Assembly: GCA_034508935.3 (NCBI GenBank)
Contig: CM067442.1
Coordinates: 84,255,448-84,319,447, forward strand
Reading direction: 5' to 3'
From: Berghia stephanieae
Lineage: Eukaryota; Mollusca; Gastropoda; Nudibranchia; Aeolidiidae
Length of the DNA: 64,000 nt
Shown here: in pieces, positions 41,868 through 51,000 of the stretch
How the letters are laid out: every line of letters starts with the position of its first letter
Numbering within the stretch: position 1 is the first letter of the stretch
Position numbers and translations under genes: made by a program
The notes under the pieces: model-generated
Databases searched by the model: none
Told to the model about the DNA's origin: nothing
Seen by the model: the letters and a program-made list of their open reading frames with translations, nothing else

Positions 41868-42015
41868 CATCTTAACTACGCCACTATCACATCATCTCAT
41901 TCATCTGTGGTGTTTCAATCATCCTGTTTTGTTAATAAAGGGGAAACCCGAAACGTTCATTTGATCTGTTTTTGTAATTAAATTGAAGCTTACATTCAAC
42001 TTCACGTTATTATTT
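41868..42015. repeat. Right terminal inverted repeat of the Penelope-like element
   Basis: Mirror copy of 38601-38762. On the plus strand it includes 'aaggggaaacccgaaacg' (41938-41955). Confidence 0.92.
41932..41954 (+). ncRNA. Hammerhead-like core in right repeat (degenerate)
   Basis: Plus-strand counterpart with a GGG-GAAA-CCC hairpin followed by GAAAC. Less like the consensus than the left copy, so probably inactive. Confidence 0.35.
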
Positions 42016-42029
42016 ATTTCTTCGAGCTT

Positions 42030-42068
42030 CGAGCAGCAAGAAGAGAGAGAGAGAGAGAGAGGAGAGGA

Positions 42069-42115
<47 letters not shown>

Positions 42116-42165
42116 AATTGCCATATATATGGACAATAAAGATCTATCATTATTATTATTTACAC
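42030..42165 (+). mobile_element. (GA)n plus LINE 3' tail fragment
   Basis: A (GA)n tract (42043-42113) is followed by 'attgccatatatatggacaa' and 'taaagatcta' then (ATT)n, which matches the 3' end of the LINE at 27955-28020 read on the other strand. It lies directly right of the Penelope-like element. Confidence 0.65.
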
Positions 42166-42179
42166 TAGATAATCTATAG

Positions 42180-42570
42180 TCCATCGGTAGATCAGCTTCA
42201 GATCGTTGCGCATCATCTTTAGATCGGATATAAGACGGGGACTGTGTAGTGAGTGGTCACCTAACGTCTTTACGTCATGTATTAAGTAGCCATTTTCAAG
42301 TTCATGGAGCATTGGAATATATTTTGCTTAATTAATTCGTGTGCATTTTCCTTCACCTTTATTCCTTTCCCCCTCTACCATCAGGACCTGGAAACCTCTA
42401 CCAACCATCACGAAACAGTCGGGCTGAGTGAAATGGTTTAGAACGTCATTGTCCATCACCAGTGAGACAACAGACATTTAAATCTTCAGGGAAAAAAGAT
42501 AATCGACTTGGAATAAATGTTTTCCTAGCCAGCTACATTGATTACCTAGGTGTAAAATGTTGTTGTTGTT
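42180..42570. other. Intergenic stretch without a recognised gene
   Basis: No gene or repeat recognised. Confidence 0.55.
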
Positions 42571-42572
42571 GT

Positions 42573-42723
42573 GACGATGATGATGATAATGATGATGACG
42601 ATGATGATAATGATGATGACGATGATGATGACGATGATGATGATGATGATGATAATAATAATATAATGATGATGATAATAATACAATGATAATGATGATG
42701 ATGATGATGACGACGATGACGAC

Positions 42724-42764
<41 letters not shown>

Positions 42765-42818
42765 CGGTACTGGTGATGATGATGATGATGATAATGATGA
42801 TGATGATGACGGTGCTGG

Positions 42819-42865
<47 letters not shown>

Positions 42866-42887
42866 GTGCTGGTGATGACGGTGCTGG

Positions 42888-42943
<56 letters not shown>

Positions 42944-42978
42944 TGATGATGAAGATGATGATGATGACGGTGCTGATA

Positions 42979-43009
<31 letters not shown>

Positions 43010-43062
43010 CGGTGCTGGTGATGATGATGATGATGATGATGATGATAATAATAATAATAATC
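42573..43062. repeat. (GAT)n array with GACGGTGCTGGT inserts
   Basis: About 490 bp of GAT units with recurrent 'gacggtgctggtgatgat' variants, giving a second-order minisatellite pattern. Ends in (AAT)n. All six frames stay open, which is a trivial consequence of the repeat and not a gene. Confidence 0.95.
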
Positions 43063-43326
43063 TCGTCCTTGGAGTCTGTGCTCAGTGCTCTACTTGTTTT
43101 GTTATGCAAATGGCATGGTTTAGTGCATAGATTTTGTATGTTTTGAGAAAAAATACCAAAAAAATTCAGATGTGAACAAGTAATTAATTGCAGTGATAAA
43201 GACGGCCGAACAGAACAGAAAGTTCTGAATGAAATGAAAATGTGTTTCCATATATTCTTTTCGTGGGATAAAAGAAACATATTGCAGTGAAGCAGCACTA
43301 AGCGTGTTATAACCATGGAAATATTC

Positions 43327-43854
43327 CATATAGAGCAGTAAGTTAGGTGCCCAAACGTAAAAAGGTCGAGAAGAGTGGCAACCACATGTTCCTGTCTTGA
43401 CAGCTCACGTTCCATGTAAATTAATAGAAAAAAATAACCTTAAAATTTGGATGTTAGGGGCAAAAGAAACACATATTATAAATACTCGATCACGCATCAA
43501 ATAATGTCTAGATAGGATATTTTATGGAACAAAGGTAAAATTTTCTAAATTTATCAAAAGTTACAGTCTATCTATTTTTAGACCAGAGCAAATTATTGCG
43601 CTGGTTGTGAACAAACGAGGATTATCGGAGCCCGATTTTCATATAATTTAGCCTATATTATTATTTCTGCAACTGTTAGATTTTATGTAAACATATTTTC
43701 AATACTGAAAGTGTATTGCCTACAACTCAAACTACAAAATTGGGAGACCTATATTGTGCGTAAATTATTCCGGTCCCTAACGGAAATCACTAGCAACTTG
43801 TTATTGTTTACGTTTGGGGCACCTAACTTTACTGCTCTATAAGTGTTTATCTAT
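43327..43854. mobile_element. Short TIR element, about 525 bp
   Basis: The left end 'tatagagcagtaagttaggt' and the right end, the reverse complement of 'acctaactttactgctctat', form about 30-bp inverted repeats that also share 'gcccaaacgtaa'. Probable TA or TATA target duplication. No transposase is present, so it is a MITE of unassigned superfamily. Confidence 0.7.
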
Positions 43855-44919
43855 TCTTAAAAAAAATTCTTATGAAGAATCCAATCGGACAATTCGCTCT
43901 CATCTCCGGTAACCTTATTGTTATTAGAGTCCGATAAAGTTTTGATTATTAACTGGGGTCATATTTTGATGTATGCCTACTATATTTTAAATTTATGTCC
44001 ATATTTATACTTTATTTATTAAATAAGTTTAAATAAACTGATTAACTCTGAGAAGAGGATTTTTTAAAGTGTATTTCATACAATATAGGAATGCAAAATT
44101 TATATGGGGAAAGTCAACATTTCTCCGTAAACTCTATGCAGAAAGAAAACTTCCTGTGAGTCTGTGAGTAACTGGAGTCCGATGCGCTTTACAACAAAAA
44201 TCCATCGGGCAAACAACCAATTTTAATTTTGAATTCTAGGCCCAGACCAGTTGCCATTTGTAGCATCAGGTCAGAATCCGAAGTATTGCTATTTAGGGCA
44301 TATTTTAAAAGTATATATTTGGAGAGGATAAGCATAGTCATTTTATCATCATTTTTCATGGTAAGGAAGGGACTCGGGCCTCGGCAATGTGAATTTAGTG
44401 AAGTGATTGGTTCTTGTGATGTGTAGATATGTGAATGTGGGTTGAATGGATTATAATTTTGTGAATGTATATGAGTGAGAGTATATCTGGGCCCAACTTA
44501 AATTTTTTTGTGGTTGGACCTACATTTAAGCAGCATGCAGGTGGCGATTTGAATTGAAAAGCAAGCGCATTTATTTTCTAACTAAGAGACTAAGTCTAAG
44601 AGTAAGAAGAGATACAACAAATACAAACAAACGAAGAAAATGCCACATTTTATTGGGACTGGCCAAGCTGATCAACCGATATTAACTGTCAAAAGAATAT
44701 GAATATATGTATAGGATTGATAGGGGTCTCTCTCTTTCTCTCTACTTGTAAGTCTGTAAGTTGTAAGTGTAAGACTAAGACTAAGACTGACAAAATTAAA
44801 ATTGACTATCTAGCCTATGATGCCTATGATAAAAACATTATGACAGTGCACTAAACTAAAAACCTCACGAAATTTATAAAAGTAAGACAAGGTAAAAAAA
44901 AAAAAGGAAAAGAGAGTTA
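43855..44919. other. Intergenic stretch without a recognised gene
   Basis: AT-rich; the short plus-strand frame at 44229-44426 has no recognisable motif. Confidence 0.6.
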
Positions 44920-45030
44920 TCTACAGTCTACAGTGATCTTAATTTTCCACCTTTGGCAAATTCCGTCTTTTCAAGCATTTGACTTTGACATTTTTTGCCT
45001 TCATATATCTGATGTTCATGTCATAAAAAA
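44920..45030 (-). repeat. Repeat G fragment, inverted
   Basis: The reverse complement contains 'ttatgacatgaacatcagat' and 'aatgcttgaaaagacgg', matching 14190-14275. Confidence 0.6.
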
Positions 45031-45102
45031 ATTGTCCTGTTTTTTTTTGTTTGAACATAATTTTAATCTTGGAATTTATTTTAATATTTTATGAACGAAG
45101 TG

Positions 45103-45231
45103 GTTATTCAGAGTCGACTCTGGATAACTGTAGGCAGTTATTCAGAGTCGACTCTGGATAACTGTAGGCAGTTATTCAGAGTCGACTCTGGATAACTGTA
45201 GATGGTTATTCAGAGTCGACCCTGGATAACC
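45103..45231. repeat. Palindromic satellite cluster 1 (four 34-bp units)
   Basis: Direct 34-bp repeats start at 45103, 45137, 45171 and 45205. Each consists of a near-perfect palindrome, half-site 'gttattcagagtc' facing its complement across a GTCGAC centre, plus an 8-bp linker 'tgtaggca' or variant. Confidence 0.93.
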
Positions 45232-45557
45232 ATGTGTACAGATATTTAGAGCCGAGAAGCCTATCGAATTATCGAGTTGAGTTCTTGCGAGATGAGTTTC
45301 TTTCAATTTGATACCAGTTTACTACGGTTATTTTGTGACTTTGGCAATTTTAGTGCCAAATTCTTAAAACTTGGCGATTTTTCAACTTCAGTCGCTAAAA
45401 ATAAGAATCTTTAATCAATTGCAAAACATATTCCATCAACAAAGCAAATTTAAATTAGCTTATAAACAACCATTTCTTAAATCGATCAGCCTAACTTATT
45501 ATCTCTCTATTACCAAATGATATCTATAAACATAATATGAAGATAGAAGGGTGGCTG

Positions 45558-45559
45558 AG

Positions 45560-45658
<99 letters not shown>
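45558..45658. repeat. (GA)n microsatellite
   Basis: GA tract preceding a repeat G copy, the same arrangement as 13673-13812. Confidence 0.95.
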
Positions 45659-45889
45659 ATTAATGAATTGATTTTTATTTTTTTTAAATTGTTTTTAATT
45701 AGACACAAGTTGTAATGAATTCCATTAACAAATTCAGAACAATCAAACAAAAACAAAACAAAACTTTAAAAGGAAGAAAAAAAAAAAGACACGCTTATAA
45801 ACCTTAAAAATCTTCAAATGAATGTATTATCTGTTACAGCTAAAAAGTACACAAATATTTACACCCATTTGCTCCATCCCCTTCCCTTT

Positions 45890-46100
45890 CGATCATCTTC
45901 TCATTCATGGCCACCATGTGTCTTGTGCTGCCTTTGACATTTGGCGCCAGCGTGTCTAGACTAACGTCATAAATAAAGGAGTGTCACCAAAATTCATGCA
46001 ACTGAGCAGAGGTGTCAAAAAATGATAGAAGGCATATTATTGTTTTTTTCCCCCTGAACTACCACTGAGCAGAAAATGTTTGACATGACAAAAAACAACG
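45890..46100 (+). repeat. Repeat G, 5' part
   Basis: Matches 13905-14090 through 'ttggcgccagcgtgtctag', 'acgtcataaa', 'aattcatgcaactgagca' and 'ttgacatgaca'. Confidence 0.65.
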
Positions 46101-46421
46101 GAACATTTATGAACAAATCCTAAAATCCCAGAAATCCGCGGAAGATTATCATCACTGGTCCCCACTATATTTTTTAAAATATTTCTTTTTTTTTTTTTTT
46201 TTTTGTTGCAAAATCTCGACAATTTGCAAAAAATTGACAAATTGCAAATTTTGCGGCCGCAATGCAAATCACCGATGCAAAAAACTGCCATGACAGAAGA
46301 GACAAGAAAATACGAAAAAGTAAAACGATTTTTTCCCGTAGGGTTAAACAGAGATGGGAGAGAAGAAAAACAACAAATAGAAAAACCGTGTGGTTGGTAA
46401 CTGGAAGTTCATCACTCATAA

Positions 46422-46602
46422 CTGTCTACAGTTATTCAGAGTCGACTCCCCGACTCTGAATAACTGTAGACAGTTATTCAGAGTCAACTGTCTACAGTTA
46501 TTCAGAGTGGACTCCCCGACTCTGAATAACCCTAGACAGTTATTCAGAGTCGACTCTGAATAACCGGAGAAAGTTATTCAGAGTCGACTCTGAATAACCG
46601 CA
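46422..46602. repeat. Palindromic satellite cluster 2
   Basis: Contains a perfect 23-bp stem (46422-46444 with 46451-46473) around a 6-nt loop, a second imperfect stem-loop (46489-46538), and two perfect 26-bp palindromes (46539-46564 and 46573-46598) built from the same 'gttattcagagtc' half-site as cluster 1. Confidence 0.95.
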
Positions 46603-46686
46603 GCCTTTATGAATGGGGGAGCAGCTTCCAATGGTGCTCACACTCATATGAATATGTTATGAAGATCGACCCAAAATGCAAATTCT

Positions 46687-46945
46687 TTACTGCACTCGTG
46701 CACCGTCGCAAACCACCGGAAGCTTAATCACAGCACACCGTTCAACTAGATGGTCTGCGGTTTTGGGTTCTTTCCCACATCGGGTACATATTGGACATGT
46801 GGAAAGTCTGCACTGCTGAAGCAATTTTGCCATTAGGCAGGTTCTCGACTGAAACCGATTCTCACCTAGTTTCCTTTGCCCCTGATATGCCTCAAGCTCC
46901 CCCACCGCTTCAAGGTCGGAGATCCACGAGGGAGATGAATGCGGT
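46687..46945 (-). pseudogene. LINE polymerase C-terminal zinc-knuckle fragment
   Basis: The minus-strand frame reads ELEAYQGQRKLGENRFQSRT, then CPICTRCGKEPKTADHLVER followed by C. The C-x2-C-x8-H-x4-C pattern preceded by LGENRFQSRTC is characteristic of the zinc-binding end of non-LTR retrotransposon polymerase proteins. Only about 80 residues remain. Confidence 0.6.
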
Positions 46946-46949
46946 GTAC

Positions 46950-47376
46950 TTCAGGTGGAAAAATCAACACGATCATGTCGTAATTCATAAGTTGACACCT
47001 GCGTTAAATTGCATTAATTCCGTAGACACTCCCAGTTTGATGACGTCAGCTTAAACAGTCTGGTAAGCCTAGATCAACTGGTCAGATTAGACAGGGTAGT
47101 CAACCTAAGCTAAACAGGCTGGTCATCTAGAACAGGCTGGTGCCAAGACGAGTAGTCTAGGATAAGATGGTGGTCAACAGGATAGGGGAAAGGGATGGGA
47201 CAAGATTTTGTTTTTAGGGACTCTCATTTATTCATTTTTTGTTTTGTTTATTTATGTAGAATGCTTACAAACGCTTTTCTAATTAAAATAGAAAAGGTGT
47301 AAATTCATATAATTTCTGGTAGAATGGTCTCTCTCTCTCTCTCTTTCTCTCTCTCCTCTCTCTCTCTTCTCTCTCT

Positions 47377-47427
<51 letters not shown>

Positions 47428-47892
47428 TCCCCCTTTCTTCTTTATCCTCTCATCATCTTCTCTCCTTCACTTTCCCCACCCACACTTGCATTTTATCTGG
47501 AATTTTTCTGATTATAGAGAAAAACATATATATATATATATTGTATTTAAGATATTGAAAATTAAATGTCTTGACAGTAGAAGTTGTACAGTGCTAACGT
47601 TAAAAATAAGAATTGGGTTATAGGAAAAAAGTGCAAATAAACAAAAATTAATTCTGCCTTAGACAGGTTTTTGTTTTCTTTCACTGTCACTTATCCATGG
47701 ATTGTGTGACCCGTGCTAATTTTGGTTTATATTTTGAGATTGGCTTAACTTGTACTGTTTGTTATGATTAGATGTACTTAAATAATAATAATATAAGAAA
47801 TTTACTGGAGCTAAAAGAAAATCTAAATACTCTTACACTTCTGTCATATATTGACTTTGGCATCAATGTTGTTTTTTTCTTTCTTAAGCTAC
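46950..47892. other. Upstream flank of the ASB gene
   Basis: Contains a CRE palindrome TGACGTCA at 47041-47048 and (CT)n at 47330-47430. A promoter or 5' non-coding exon for the ASB gene could lie here because the first recognised coding exon begins at an acceptor site. Not resolved. Confidence 0.4.
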
Positions 47893-48022
47893 ATGGGACC
47901 AGCCAATGTCAGGACTGTCTCAATGCAAAAACAATTTGAACAAGATCCTGACAAATATGCTACGGTTGGAGTTGCTGCCAGGGTTGGTGATCTTATGGCA
48001 TTGCAACATATGGTGTGGAGTG
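47893..48022 (+). CDS. ASB3: ASB gene exon 1
   Basis: ATG at 47893 lies 4 nt after a good acceptor ('tttctttcttaag'), so a non-coding or coding upstream exon exists. Encodes residues 1-44, [20 protein letters not shown] then [13 protein letters not shown]. Donor 'gtgagt'. Confidence 0.82.
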
Positions 48023-51000
48023 GTGAGTGACCTTCTTTTATTTTTCAAAGAATAGCATGTCCATTTTTAGTTAAGTTCTTTTCAAATAATCAAAGATGAT
48101 TTATAATAATGCTTTAATGATGTCGCCCTTTGTTTTTATGTAAAGTAAAGAAAATAAATTAGTCCTTCAGGCCAATAGGCCCATGGAGCAAGAGTTTATC
48201 TTGGTTTCCATAGTGTGAAATGAATGTTAGCAATTGCAAATTTGAATAGGACACTGTCGTAAAGTACTTTCTGGCAGATCTAGCAGACCTGGCTATCCAA
48301 TCACTGCTGGTTTGATAGGGGTTAGAAAAATAATCTTGACGGCATCAGGGGTCAATCTCAGTCCCTTAGCATGTGAAGCGAGTGCTCCACCATCTGAGCT
48401 ATTGGGACCCCCTGGTTCCGATGTACTGTTTCTGAAATAATGTTAGCCTTCGACTACAGACCCCAGATTTAAATAAGGATTAATGAGACCTGCATTTCAA
48501 CAAAGAGATCCAGTAAGACCCCCTTTTCAAGAGGGAACCCCCCCCCCCCCCCCACCTCTTCGCTTATAAAGAAAATCAATTGACATAGTAATGGCATCAT
48601 ACATCCGATAAGGCTTGAGGTATAACCAAAGAAGACACTCAGTGCTGCAGACCCTGTCTTATCCATTTTAATTCACCTCAGACTTGAGTTAATGCAATTT
48701 AGATTCATTTTAAGTGAAAGGCATCACCTTTTTTAACTGTTCATTAAAACTGTAAAAAAATTGAATTGATTTTATTTTTATCCATAATGCGTTTATAATG
48801 TGTCACTTGTAGCTAACATTTTTTACAGGAGATACTCAACATATATGTTGTCAAGTGATTTTAATATAATTTGTATCAAATTTTTTTGGGTCTAAACCAA
48901 AAGAAAACCTTATACAGGAATCCTTATTTGGTTTAATTTTGAGTTGAGTCATGGTATCCCTATTTTCTTTAAGAGTTATGAATTTGCTGCAGTTGACATA
49001 TATTCCCATTCCTGTTTTCTTTTTTCTCTCAGGGAGGCCTGTAGATGTTTTTGACAACAGGGGATGGAGTCCTATCCATGAGGCTGCTCATCATGGCAAC
49101 ACAGGCTGCCTAGAGTTCCTTTTAAGGCTCCGTGAGTTTAGATTCTCTGAGCATTTTGCATAATGATAAATGCTCCAGTACAGTCCTTATTATCTTTAAA
49201 TCAAAAGGACATTTTTTGACAAAACCTTTATAACTGCGATGATATAAAATTAAGAAATTAAGGAGCAGGCACCTGTATAAGTGATAAGATAAAGATCTGA
49301 ACAAGTATGTATGAAAGGTGCCAGGGTTTGTCTGGCACCTTGAATACACACTTGTTCATAATAATAATAATAATAATAATGAAAATGATAATAATAATAA
49401 TAATAGTAATAATAATATAATGATGATGATGATGGTGGTTTATATTATGCATCTGTCCCTCAATGGAGAGAGAGCTCTGAGTGCATGACAATAGAAGTGC
49501 CTAAGTTACAATTATGCAAAGAATTTTTACGAAAAAAAAAAAAAAGAAGAGCTAATCTGAAAAGAAATGTCTTCTTTATATTGTACATATATCCCTCAAT
49601 GGACAGAGAGCTCTGTGTCCAGTACAAAAGAAGTGCCTTTTGCAGGAAAAAAAGTACTTTTCATTAATTATTCTAAAGTATGTCTCGTGTATTTAAAAAG
49701 ATTGATATAAATGCGGCCTAAATTTAAGCTCTTTATGTTATTATAAATACCATCATTACCAATTACTTCAGCTTTATCCATCATGATTATTATCATCATT
49801 GTCATCATCATTATTATTATCATTGTCATCATCGTCATCATCATCATAATATGAATATGATGTCTGCCATTTCCTTACTAGCTAATGTTGATCCTGATTG
49901 GGTAACACATGCCAAAGAGACAGCATTGATTTTAGCAGCAAGGCAAGGTCAACATGAAGCAGTGTCTTCTCTCATCAATGCCAATGCTGATAAGGATTTT
50001 ACAACAAATGAAGGATACACTCCTTTGTGGGAAGGTATGTTTTTAAAAATAGTACATTTAAAAGGATGTCAGTGGAGAGATTTGTATTCAACTTGATAAT
50101 AAAATAAGAAAAAAACTAAGATATTTAAAACCAGTGTTGATTGTAACATACATGATATCTAAAGTATTGTCCTGGAATCATATTTGGATACCTATATAGA
50201 ATATATATTATAATTATAATGATAGGTATTTAGAATTGTTATTTTACTGCAATTTGCTCAGTTTTGTTAAATTTGATTTTACTAAATTTAAGGAATTGGT
50301 TTAAATTTTATGTCTTTGGTATTGAATGGCTTTATGACAATGTGGTTTTAAATTATTTTTAGAGATAGGTATAAATCTTCCTCTCCCTTCACTGAAGTTT
50401 AACATACAAGAGTAACAAATGCGTGCTAGTAGTCATAAGAATTATCGGTGCAGCTGAGAAAGCTCGTTTACAGACAAATAAAACTGCCCAAAATAACGGA
50501 GAGCGATAGGGGCTTTTCACATTGCCTGTATTGTTTCCATTCGAAGCCTCTCCATTTTCACTCTTTCCTTTGTTTTTCCAAAATAACAGGTAATAATAAG
50601 CTATTTGAACACTTTAGAGTTTATTTAGATTTTTGATTCTAATTGGAAATGGATTAGAAGTTGCTTAACTGGGACACCATTATGTGAAGATCTTCGTAAC
50701 TAAGATGCATTCTAGTTGAGGAGAGGGACACAGTGCAATTGAGCAAATAAGCAGGAAGAGTGTTATTTGCAGCTGCTCAGCAAAACAGCAAAAACTCGCT
50801 CAGTCTCTCTCCCTCCTCATAGTTCGCACTTCATTGATAGTTGAAATATGAGACCTTATTTCATATAAAATTGATAACCTTTTTAAATGATGTCCCTTTC
50901 ATCTTTTTGCATTATCTCCAAATTGCTAAGGACAAGAAAAGTATCCAATGCGTAATTGATGCTGTGATACCTTAATTCATTTCTCAATCATTTAGGTATT

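Larger units (their letters stand above)
38601..42015 (+). mobile_element. Penelope-like retroelement with GIY-YIG endonuclease, broken copy
   Basis: Penelope-like elements encode a telomerase-related reverse transcriptase and usually a GIY-YIG endonuclease. Seen here, in order on the plus strand: a DKGGAVVV block near 39430, GRPIVS near 39703, MDVHSLYTSIP near 39880-39915, SGVAMGTKMGPSYANLFM near 40060-40112, the YIDD catalytic motif at 40175-40186, a Cys-rich linker near 40830-40850, and the endonuclease (IYAIICKRCHKTYAGESG...) at about 40935-41140. The ends are inverted repeats of about 150 bp (38601-38762 and 41868-42015). The coding region is broken in a few places, so this copy is a fossil, though the high similarity of its ends suggests it is fairly young. 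(CTA)n and (AAT)n arrays occupy 41319-41540. Confidence 0.88.

Noticed and set aside
42546-43415. Long open frames rich in Ser, Ile, Met or Asp across the GAT array
   Set aside because: All six frames stay open because of the trinucleotide repeat. No start context, splice sites or non-repeat domain.
45103-46602. Regularly spaced palindromic repeats looking like a CRISPR array
   Set aside because: The genome is clearly metazoan (spliced genes, LINEs, SINEs), there are no cas genes, and spacers are only 8 bp and themselves repeated.
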